Assembly (NCBI GenBank): GCA_964581165.1
Contig: CAZOMM010000041.1
Coordinates: forward strand, 1 to 17,549
Reading direction: 5' to 3'
Length of the DNA stretch: 17,549 nt
Origin: CAZPAN01 sp964581165
GTDB taxonomy: Bacteria; Actinomycetota; Coriobacteriia; Coriobacteriales; CADBOM01
The number at the start of each line of letters is the position of its first letter. Position 1 is the stretch's first letter. Shown here one piece after another: positions 6,593 to 15,300 of the stretch. The notes below the pieces were generated by a model. It was not told the DNA's origin. It saw only the letters and a list, made by a program, of their open reading frames with translations, and did no database searches. A program made the translations under genes and the position numbers.

Positions 6593-7534
6593 CTACTCCA
6601 GTGTGTAGTCCTCGATACCCTTGAATACGTCGAGTGCCTCTTGGGCATCGTAGTCGCTAAGCGTGATTGCACTGATTGCCTTGGTAAGACGGACAGCCTC
6701 ATCCAACGATCTTTGATGAATGTTGCGACCGGTTGCATTTCCGATTGCGCCACCAATATGAATTTGCTCCCATAGCTGGGTGAGGAAGGTCTCGGCATCT
6801 ACCGTAGATCCGCCAGCACAAACTAGGCCTGTGCGACCTGCCGCCACAGTAGCCACCTTTAGTAGCTCTGCCGATGTTGCCTCGTCGCTTGGCTTTGGAG
6901 GATTAACCTTTACAAAATCGGCACCAAGACAAAGGGCAACGCCAGCCGCACCAGCAATAAGCTCGGCATCTTTCTCGTCAGAAACAGCCTTGCCTCTTGG
7001 GTAGATCCACAAAACCACAATCAGGCCATTAGCATGAGCCTCGGCGATAAGCTCGCCAGCCTCGGACATCATCGTAGACTCATACTCAGATCCCAAATAA
7101 ATCGTGTAACCAATTCCCACGATATTAATTCCAGCCTCACGCATGGCCAAAACAGAATCCAAAGAATACAGCTGAGGAGAATAAGGATCGTCTTGAGAAG
7201 TTTTGACCAAATTAGTCTTGGAGTTCATTTTTACCAGATAGTTAATATTGGGATAGTCCTCGGCATATTGAGCAACAAGGCCTCTTTGTGCAGCTAGAAC
7301 GCCAATGCAGCCTTGGCTGCCGATCTTAAAAAGATGCTCGGGATCTAAATCGGCCGGATCAATTCCCTCGCCATAAAAATCCTTATTTAAATGCTCTATC
7401 TTTTGATCGCAGGCAAACAACATCAACCTGCCAGTACCGCGTGTCGCATTAATGTAGTTGTCAACATATGTGTCCTTTGATTCCGGCATCACATCTACCG
7501 GTATCCTTACATCCTCTCGGCTTATGCTTGGCAT
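6593..7534 (-). CDS. Class I (archaeal-type, DhnA/DeoC-LacD family) fructose-bisphosphate aldolase-like protein
   Basis: This 313-residue TIM-barrel aldolase is close to the usual length of its family. Visible motifs: CDQKIEH (42-48), the equivalent of DQGIEH in archaeal-type aldolases; GYTIYLGS (142-149); VLWIYPRG (174-181); GADFVKVN (204-211); and CAGGST near residue 250. By family knowledge K209 would form the Schiff base and Y178 be the acid/base residue; their 31-residue spacing matches Lys177/Tyr146 of the archaeal enzyme. The likely reaction is reversible cleavage of fructose 1,6-bisphosphate or a related ketose phosphate in the cytoplasm, but the exact substrate cannot be read from sequence. 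The ATG at 7534 has a perfect AGGAGGT (7549-7543) 8 nt upstream, formed by the last unit of a repeat array. It lies downstream of nadE with no terminator between, and a strong terminator follows it. Confidence 0.85.
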   Translation of the reverse strand: MPSISREDVRIPVDVMPESKDTYVDNYINATRGTGRLMLFACDQKIEHLNKDFYGEGIDPADLDPEHLFKIGSQGCIGVLAAQRGLVAQYAEDYPNINYLVKMNSKTNLVKTSQDDPYSPQLYSLDSVLAMREAGINIVGIGYTIYLGSEYESTMMSEAGELIAEAHANGLIVVLWIYPRGKAVSDEKDAELIAGAAGVALCLGADFVKVNPPKPSDEATSAELLKVATVAAGRTGLVCAGGSTVDAETFLTQLWEQIHIGGAIGNATGRNIHQRSLDEAVRLTKAISAITLSDYDAQEALDVFKGIEDYTLE

Positions 7535-7542
7535 TGTCTTAT

Positions 7543-7668
7543 ACCTCCTGTGTTGTCGCCGGCGCGTCTGCCGACTCCCTTTGTTTTTGCCGGCTCGTCT
7601 GCCGGCTCTCTGCGTTTTCGCCAGCCCACCTGCCGGCTTTCTATGTTCTTACCGACTCGTCTGCCGGC
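7543..7668 (-). repeat. Four exact-length 31-bp degenerate repeats with hairpins; the last supplies the aldolase RBS
   Basis: On the minus strand units run 7668-7638, 7637-7607, 7606-7576 and 7575-7545, each exactly 31 bp. Each starts with GCCGGCAGACGAGCCGGC or a variant, which can fold as a 6-bp stem with a 6-nt loop. Each ends in an A-rich stretch finishing in (A/G)G(A/G)(A/G)(A/G). In the last unit that end reads ACAGGAG and, with the next bases, makes the AGGAGGT Shine-Dalgarno at 7549-7543. The first unit lies 25 bp after the nadE stop. There is no T-tract after the stems, so they are not terminators. They could instead stabilise or segment the mRNA, which is inference. Confidence 0.8.
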
Positions 7669-7693
7669 CTTACCACACTAGTTCACTCGATCC

Positions 7694-9346
7694 TTAGTTC
7701 ACTTTATCCCTAAAGGCGTTTGTGATAGGCCACTGCCTATCCTCTGTAAGTGAGACCCCATCAATAATTGGGCCAATTGGTTCGCATGCTCTCTTGTACT
7801 CGTTTGCCGCAATCGAGCTCAACACCTTGTTAACAGTATCTGCATCAAATCCCTCATCGACAATAGCCTGTGGAGAATACCCATACTCTAAGTACAGGGA
7901 GCATATCGCATCAAGAGTCTCATATGGAGGCAAGCTGTCTTGATCTTTTTGGCCTGGACGTAACTCAGCCGAGGGAGCCTTTTCCAAAACATTAATTGGA
8001 ATAAGCTCGCTCTGCTCGTTTCTCCACCTAGCCAACTCATAGAGCCTAGTTTTGTAGACGTTTGCCAAAGGTGCATAGGCTCCAGCCGTATCTCCATAAA
8101 GAGTGGAATATCCCATTGCGGCTTCGGACTTATTGCCGGTGTTAAGAAGCATCCAGCCGTATTTGTTAGACGTGGCCATTAGATAGATGGTACGGATGCG
8201 AGACTGTATATTCTCGCGAACCAAACCCTCGACCTCGGCTTCAAAAGCCTTAGAAAGAGCCGATTCAAATGCATCAAAGGGTTCAATTATCGGAATTTGT
8301 ACAGTACTTATTCCAAGTCTCGAAGCCAGCTCCATGGCATCGGTAATGCTAGATTCAGAGGAATACATGCTGGGCATCAAAACACCGTGCACATGCTCGG
8401 GACCAAGTGCATCAACAGATATAGTTGCCACAAGTGACGAATCGATACCTCCAGAAAGGCCCACAACAACATCGCTAAAGCCGTTTTTGGACACATAATC
8501 AGCAACAGAGCAAACTATGGCGTTCCAATCGGCTGCCTCGTCGTCGATACCCTCTAGGTCCATACGAACAGCAAAGCCAAATTCACGATCATCTAGCTCT
8601 TCGATCTCCGATTCCCAAGCAGCATCTTCGGCAACTGTAGGATCAAAACTCACAGAGTAAATCGCTTCGTCAAACAAAACCGAATCGCCTGCAAGCTCTC
8701 CCTCGGGCGTAATCACCGCTCCAGCACCCGGAAAAACCAGCGAATCCTGCGAACCCACGGAGCCAAGACGAACTAGCCACGCGTTCTTCTCGCGAGCAAG
8801 AGCGCAGCAGCGAGTCAAAATTTCGCCACTACAAATTTCTGGGCGAAGAATGTCATAGGTGGTGTCAACCAAATTAACGATTGCGCTGGCGCTAAAATCA
8901 GCAGGATCAAAGTCCGAAACATCACCCACAACAACATCGATCTTAGTTTCAGCAATCTCTACTTGAGCAATGTCGCAAAGCCCATCTTCGTCATCTAGCT
9001 CACATAAAACCTGAACTCCTCCATCTTTGCTGAGCAAGCAGATGGCCTCTACCAAATAGACCTGGCTAGGCCAATCTGGGTCTTCGGTCTTCACGTGAGC
9101 AAGCGTAAGAATTGGCACTGGCGAAGACTTTGCCAAATCGGCATAGGCGCAAGACACCTTGTCCAAAAAAGTCTCGGACTGAGCAAGACCCAGCAATGGA
9201 TAACCCGAAACAAAGTGCGGAGGCAGCACTGCCAAATCTGGAATTGTCGGAGAATCTGCCGCAGCGTTAATAAGCTCTAATGCTTTGTCAACATTTCCCT
9301 CTATGTCACCTACTGTGGAATCAAGCTGAAGGGCGATAATTTTCAT
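7694..9346 (-). CDS. nadE: NAD+ synthetase with degenerate glutaminase domain
   Basis: The enzyme amidates deamido-NAD to NAD with ATP in the cytoplasm. The 550 residues have the two-domain plan of glutamine-dependent NadE: a nitrilase-like domain (1 to about 270) and a synthetase domain (about 275-550). The synthetase part is intact: P-loop SGGIDSS (298-304), YSSESSITDA (328-337), NTGNKSE (402-408), YGDTAGAYAPL (417-427) and AELRPGQKDQDSLPPYE (460-476). The glutaminase part is not. Where the family has FPE the protein reads LPPH (41-44), where it has ICED it reads VVGD (139-142), and the Lys-x-x-LPNYG block is replaced around 112-124. It is therefore predicted to use free ammonia. The ATG at 9346 is 2 nt after the stop of the hydrolase gene, with GAGAGG upstream, so translation is probably coupled. 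Confidence 0.93.
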   Translation of the reverse strand: MKIIALQLDSTVGDIEGNVDKALELINAAADSPTIPDLAVLPPHFVSGYPLLGLAQSETFLDKVSCAYADLAKSSPVPILTLAHVKTEDPDWPSQVYLVEAICLLSKDGGVQVLCELDDEDGLCDIAQVEIAETKIDVVVGDVSDFDPADFSASAIVNLVDTTYDILRPEICSGEILTRCCALAREKNAWLVRLGSVGSQDSLVFPGAGAVITPEGELAGDSVLFDEAIYSVSFDPTVAEDAAWESEIEELDDREFGFAVRMDLEGIDDEAADWNAIVCSVADYVSKNGFSDVVVGLSGGIDSSLVATISVDALGPEHVHGVLMPSMYSSESSITDAMELASRLGISTVQIPIIEPFDAFESALSKAFEAEVEGLVRENIQSRIRTIYLMATSNKYGWMLLNTGNKSEAAMGYSTLYGDTAGAYAPLANVYKTRLYELARWRNEQSELIPINVLEKAPSAELRPGQKDQDSLPPYETLDAICSLYLEYGYSPQAIVDEGFDADTVNKVLSSIAANEYKRACEPIGPIIDGVSLTEDRQWPITNAFRDKVN

Positions 9347-9348
9347 CT

Positions 9349-9927
9349 TTATAGCCTCTCGATCCAGTTGCGTTCTTTGCCAATGGTTGTAAAGCCCTCA
9401 TGTCCTGGGTAAACCTTGGTCTCGGAAGGAAGCTGAGCAAGCATACGCAGTGAATCTCGCATCTTGGCTCTGTCTCCACCAGGAAAATCGGTTCTCCCGC
9501 AGGTCCCCCTAAAAAGAGTATCCCCCGACATCAGAATCGAGTTGGCCTCGTTATACAGACATATAGAAGCAGGATGGTGTCCTGGAGTATGGATGACCTT
9601 CCAAGAAGTCTCCCCCAGCTCAATCAGCTGACCGTCGGTCAAGGGCATATCCAACTTTTCGATAGGCTCAACTTGCATCCTCGGGGCCAGATTCGAGTCT
9701 GGCGGGCCTACTAATTCCTGTTCAGCAGAGGCAAAGGCTGCAACTGGCGCAGCAGTAAGCCTAACTATTTCGGCAAGCGCTCCCACATGATCAAAGTGGG
9801 GATGGGTAATCACAACTAAATCGGGAGTGCGTCCATCCAGCATCCCCAATATTGCTTGAGCTTCGTCTCCTGGATCTACCAAGATGCACGAAGAATCATC
9901 ATGAACTGCATAGCAATTTGTCATGAT
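9349..9927 (-). CDS. Metallo-beta-lactamase fold hydrolase (glyoxalase II-like), N-terminus in gap
   Basis: 192 residues are visible, starting within the first beta strand (IMTNCYAV). About 10-15 N-terminal residues, judged from relatives that begin with a strand ending in TNCY, lie in the N run. Metal ligands are clear: THPHFDH (the HxHxDH motif), HTPGHHP, SGDTLF and a final GHEGFT. The FRGTCGRTDFPGGD loop is typical of the YcbL/glyoxalase II-like branch, which binds two metals, often zinc, and cleaves thioesters such as S-lactoylglutathione. The true substrate here is unknown. The visible ATG (9924) is internal to the first strand and probably not the start. The gene ends with TAA 2 nt before nadE. 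In Clostridia and Bacilli relatives often follow rel, so its place here is expected. Confidence 0.88.
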   Translation of the reverse strand: MMTNCYAVHDDSSCILVDPGDEAQAILGMLDGRTPDLVVITHPHFDHVGALAEIVRLTAAPVAAFASAEQELVGPPDSNLAPRMQVEPIEKLDMPLTDGQLIELGETSWKVIHTPGHHPASICLYNEANSILMSGDTLFRGTCGRTDFPGGDRAKMRDSLRMLAQLPSETKVYPGHEGFTTIGKERNWIERL

Positions 9928-10027
9928 NNNNNNNNNNNNNNNNNNNNNNNNNNNNNNNNNNNNNNNNNNNNNNNNNNNNNNNNNNNNNNNNNNNNNNNNN
10001 NNNNNNNNNNNNNNNNNNNNNNNNNNN
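9928..10027. other. Assembly gap of 100 N
   Basis: One hundred N, a common placeholder for a gap of unknown size, separate the 3' end of rel from the 5' end of the hydrolase gene. Reading through the N gives a single 1004-codon frame joining both proteins, which is an artefact. The rel stop and the hydrolase start are both inside, and the real gap may be longer. Confidence 0.98.
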
Positions 10028-12321
10028 TTAGAAACACCTTCGCCCGGAAGCATCCTTCTGGCCTCAAAAACACCTTCGATAGAACGCATTTGCCTAACAA
10101 TCTGGTCTATCTGCTCGGCACTACCGGTCTGCACCAAAAACCGCATCTCCACAAAGCCATCCTTGTTAGAAAATGTATTGGCAGATGTGATATTGACACC
10201 CAAATCGCTCAGCTTTATGGCCACATCCTGCAAAAGTCTTGTACGATCAACAGCACCAATATAAACCTCTACTTGATATGTGACTTCTTTGGTGACATCC
10301 CACTCAACCTCTATGAAACGCTCTGGATTCTCTTTGCGGTCTTTGATATTGGGGCAATCCTTGCGGTGAACAGTAACTCCGCGCCCTCTAGTTACAAATC
10401 CGAGGATGTCATCGCCGGGTACTGGATTGCAGCATTGCGACAAACGAATTAAGACATCATCGATACCCTTAACTACAACCCCAGTGTTGTTTCTGCTTCG
10501 CGACTTTGTTGGAACCTTGCTCTTAACGATCCGCTTGGAATCAAGATCCATGCCCGCAAGCTCATTAAGCCTTGCCTGACCCCTTGCATCATGCGCCTCG
10601 GCATTGTGCTGCATGGCCTTAAGCATTAGGTTGGCAACATGTTTGCCCGAAAGCTTGCCACTGCCAATTTGAGCAAAAACATCATCTGGTTGATTAAAGT
10701 TAAGCTCAACTGCAAGCTCTTTTAGGGCCGCCACCGAGCGCGACGACGAAATTCCAAGGCCGCTTTTGCGCATCTCTTTTGCAAGAATGTCTCTTCCACG
10801 CATCACATCATCGCCCTTGGATGCCTTGGAGAGATAAGAGCGAATCTTAGACCTAGCCGAAGAGGTCTTAACGATGTTGAGCCAGTCTCTAGATGGGCTG
10901 GAATTTTGCTGAGTAAGTATTTCTACGCGATCGCCGGTTTGCAGTTCATAACCAAGCGGAACAATAACGCCGTTTACCTTAGCACCCACGCAATGATGCC
11001 CCACCTGAGTATGAATTGCATAGGCAAAATCAAGTGGAGTAGAACCAGCGCGCAAGCTAATAACCTCTCCTTTGGGAGTAAAAACAAAGACCTCGCTGTC
11101 AAACAAATCGACCTTGAGGGCCTCCATGAATTCTTTGGGATCTTGAGTGTCGTCCTGCCATTCAAGCATGCGGCGCAGCCACGAAAGCTGATCTTCAAAG
11201 TCGTCGTCAGATTTTTTCTTCCCCGCGTTTTTGGCTTTGTATCTCCAATGCGCAGCCACACCGTATTCGCTAATACGGTGCATCTCCTTGGTACGAATCT
11301 GTACCTCCAAGGGGCGAGCAGCAGGACCAATCACCGTAGTATGAAGCGATTGATACATATTGAACTTAGGCATGGCAATGTAATCTTTAAAGCGCCCTGG
11401 CATGGGACTCCACATTGTATGAACCACACCCAAACTTGAGTAACAATCTTTAATGTCGTTAACTATTATTCGCAAAGCAATCAGATCATAAATCTCGGAA
11501 AAGCCTTTTTCTCTCTGAGTCATCTTTTGATAGATGGAATAAAGATGCTTAGGACGGCCGGTGATTGTGGCTTCGATCCCCACCTTTTCTAGCTCGGCCT
11601 GAAGCATATTGATAGCTTGAGCGAGATACTCTTCTCTAGCCTCACGAGTTTCTGCAACCATTCGCTGGATCTGAGCATACTTGGATGGCTCTAGATAGAA
11701 AAACGACAGATCTTCAAGCTCCCACTTAACCGAGTTAATTCCTAGCCGATTAGCCAAGGGAGCAAAAATTTCCATGGTTTCTTTGGCTTTATAGATTCGC
11801 CTGTCCTCGGGAAGTGCCATTAGGGTTCTCATGTTGTGCAGACGGTCTGCCAGCTTAATCACAATTACGCGAACGTCTTTGGACATAGCTATTAGCATCT
11901 TGCGAAAATTCCGCGATTGCGACTCGGTAAGCGATTCGATTTGGATCTTGCCAACCTTTGTAACCCCGTCAACAAGACTTGCCACTTCTTCAGAAAACAG
12001 CCCCTTTATGTCTTCTAAAGAAATTTCGGTATCTTCAACCGTGTCATGCAAAAGGGCTGCCGTAATAGTTGGAGCATCCATCTTGATGTCAGCAAGAATA
12101 GTGGCCACAGAAGTGGGGTGAACTATAAAAGGCTCCCCAGACTTTCTAAATTGCCCTTGATGAGCCTTCTTGGCAAATGCATGAGCGCGGTCAACAAGCT
12201 CAAGTTCGTTTTTGTCTAAGTACAGCTCACACAGCGCCCGCAGTTTATCGTAGCCATCATCGTCTGGCTGTGTAACTACTGCAATACTGCTATCGAATTG
12301 CTTGATAGGATCTTCATGCAT
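10028..12321 (-). CDS. rel: Bifunctional (p)ppGpp synthetase/hydrolase Rel, last codons in gap
   Basis: The protein makes and degrades the alarmone (p)ppGpp in the stringent response. 764 residues are visible from the ATG at 12321, close to full family length. Domains: HD hydrolase (FIVHP at 65-69, LLHDTVEDTE 90-99, KLADRLHNMRT 156-166), synthetase (RPKHLYSIYQKM 256-267, GRFKDYIAMPKFNMYQSLH 309-327, EVQIRT, EYGVAAHW), TGS (about 407-469), helical region, zinc-finger/RIS (SQCCNPVPGDD 628-638) and ACT (about 683-756). RFKD in the synthetase is the RXKD signature of bifunctional Rel rather than monofunctional RelA. The ATG at 12321 has GAGGA 9 nt upstream. A TTG at 12363 abuts the recJ-recQ stop and would add 14 residues. 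The frame enters the gap right after GEGVS. Confidence 0.95.
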
Positions 12322-12363
12322 ATTGGACAGTCCTCGCACCGCCAATTCCAAAGATCCCCTCAA

Positions 12364-15300
12364 TCACATCCTTGGAAGAAGCGGCCTATTAATGCCTCCC
12401 AAAAGACCAGAGACTTTCTCTTTCATCAGCCACTTGGTAAAACCGTCAAAATGTTCAAGCTCAATGACGGCCTCACGGTAGCGGGTGCTTGTTTTAAGAT
12501 CTACCTTATGAGCTCCACGATGCATGACATAAGACCTTCCAGTCTTGCCCTGCACTGCATCGGCCAAGCCTAGCTCAGTAAAAACACCCATGCCCGACCT
12601 AACGGATTCGATGGTCATTCTAGCACCGAGCTTCTGTATCTTGCAGGCTTCTAATAGCTCATCCTCAGCCACCGGACGACCTAAAACGTCATTGCGCTGG
12701 CAAGTTACCTTATAGAGAAGTTCTAACTGGTTTCGAGTTGGACAGAATCTCTGAATAAGCTCGCGATCGAGAGCAATATCTTCCTCATTAAATAGCAGAT
12801 GAATCGAAGCGGGAAGCCCATCGCGTCCACACCTGCCCGCCATCTGGTTGTAAGCCACTGCAGTAAATGGTATGTGGTAAAGCACAACATGACGAACATC
12901 GGGAATGTTAACGCCCTCGCCAAAGGCCGAGGTAGCCACAACTACAGTTAGTTTTCCCTCACGGAAAAACTGCTCAAGCTGCTGTCTTTGTTCCCTATTA
13001 AGAGTTGCATTGTAATAGCCAATCTGCATAGCCATATCAGGCAAGCGCTTGCGAAGAGTCCGGGCAATATCAATGCTTGCTTGGCGAGAATTAACATAGA
13101 CGATCATTTTTTCTCCCCTGGCTGCCAGGGTAGCTAAATAGGTGGCCCTATCAGAAATAGATCGTCTGTCATCTATGCGCAGATTATTTCTAGGAGTAGG
13201 ATCGCTTACCACTTCTGTTATGCCCAAGGTTTCCATAATCGCATCTGCGTAAGGACCTGGAGCCGTAGCTGTTACGGCAAGAATATTCACATAGGGAAAA
13301 GCCTCTTTTAAAAATCCAAGCCTGCGATAGCTTGGCCTATGCCTATCACTAGACTCGGCTATGTGATGAGCCTCATCGATAGCAATAAAACCCAAGCAGC
13401 CCGATTTCTCGATCTTGTCGTGATGAAGCTCTAAAAACTCTGGTGTAGTTAAAATTACGTCGATTTCTCCCTCTTCCCAGCTTTCGTAGATCTTTTCTCT
13501 ATCGGCAGCAGGGGTCTCTCCTGTAAGAATTTGGGCCGAAAGACCAATACGCGCAAAACTTTGTCCCAGATGGAAGGCTTGATCGTTTATCAGGGATCTA
13601 AGAGGGTAAACAAACATACTTTGAGTTCCATCCATTAAGGCTGTTCTGGCTGCGTGTATATAAAAAACCAGCGATTTACCGCGCCCTGTAGCCATAACAG
13701 ACAGAACTGATTTTCCCTGCGCCAGCAGCTCTAGAGTCTGGCGTTGAGATGGATACAAACTAAACTTAGAGCCAGTTAATGCAATAGCAAGCTCCGCATT
13801 AATGTCATAGTTGGCAAATTCGTCATCCTCACCAGTTGGCAAAACCCAAGAAGCACTCTCCTCGCGTTCCAATCCTGCAAGCTCAGATTTTTCATAGCCA
13901 TGACTTGGCAATGGGGTCGAAAGCTTCATTAGGTCGGCAGCTTTGTAGAGCCTTCCCAAAAAATCTGCAATATCTGCATTGTCTTCCCCATCTCCCGTAA
14001 TAGATGGAACCATGTCTTTAACTTTGAGCTTGATCTGTGTAATCCCTCTAAACTCTTCGATCTTGGCGGAAAAAATAAGATCTACTGGAGCTGCAAACGA
14101 TGAATACTCGTCGGTTTCGGAGCAGTGAAAATAAATGGCTGCAGCATCAGAAATTCCATTAGTAATCGAAAACGAGAGGTGATTTTTCTTAGACCCAACT
14201 GCACGCGCCCTGTTAATAAAGGCGTTGGTAATTGCAAAAACAGGCTCGGGATTGTCCTCTCCAAAAGGCTCCAATCTAGCAAGTGAAGCAACCTGATCCA
14301 TTGTTAGATCGTCAAAAGTAAGTACGCCATCCACTGGCACCGCCGAGACAAACTCATCCTCTGGCAGCTTTGAAAAATAGTTCTCGAGCCTAGTCTTAAA
14401 TTCGTCGAATCTTTCGGCTTGAAGAGTCAGTCCAACTGCATATTTGTGCCCGCCAAAGCTATCCACAAGATCAGAAACAGTAGAGATGGCTTCAAAAAGA
14501 TCAACGTTTCCGACCGAGCGACCAGAGCCATGAGCCACACCATCTTGAATCGTGAAAAGTATTGTAGGAACTCCATAGCGAGAGGCTAAACGCGAGGCAA
14601 CTATTCCCTTAACCCCCTCGTGCCAGCCCTCTGAGCCAATAACTAAAACCCTGCCGCCACGATACTGCAAATTGATAGCCTCTTCGGCACAGTCTGTAAG
14701 CTCAATCTCTGCTTCTCTTCGTCTGGAATTAACATCTTCCAAAGCAGCTGCTAGACCTTCGGCTTCAACTGGATCGTTGCTAACGATCATATCAAGGGCC
14801 ATAGAAGCATCGGCCATCCTGCCAGCAGCATTAATGCGAGGAATCAAAGAATACGAGAGCGAGACCGAATTAACTTCTTTGAGAGTTTCTCCAGCATAGA
14901 CCAAAGACGAGACTATGCCTGGCCTAGGATTTTCTTGAATCATTCTAATCCCACGTGCAACCAAAGCCCTGTTCTCGCCACGAAGAGGCATCCTGTCGGC
15001 AATGGTTCCTATAGCAGCCAGATCTATTAAACCCCTCCAAATGTCCTTTTTTCCCAGCTTTTCTCCAAGAACTTGAATGACCTTTAGGGCAACTCCTACC
15101 CCTGCCAAATCCCAAGAGGGGCAATTTGGATCGAGCCTAGGATTGCAAACGGGAATTTTGCTGGGTACGTCTTTTTGAGGGTTGTGATGATCTGTAACTG
15201 CAACGTCAAGACCCAAGGAGCGCATATACTCCACCTCATATGCGCCCGATACCCCGCAATCTACGGTAACAATTAAATCTGGCCTATAACTTAGGGCAGC

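Noticed and set aside
7545..7668. Hairpins between nadE and the aldolase as transcription terminators or as a CRISPR array
   Set aside because: No T-tract follows the stems on the minus strand, and the units abut with no unique spacers.
9922..9924. ATG next to the gap as the start of the hydrolase
   Set aside because: It lies within the first beta strand (MTNCYAV); relatives begin about 10-15 residues earlier, so the true start is probably inside the gap.
9349..12363. Single 1004-codon protein joining Rel and a metallo-hydrolase
   Set aside because: The join runs through 100 N. Both halves are complete known families with a missing stop and start, so it is a gap artefact.
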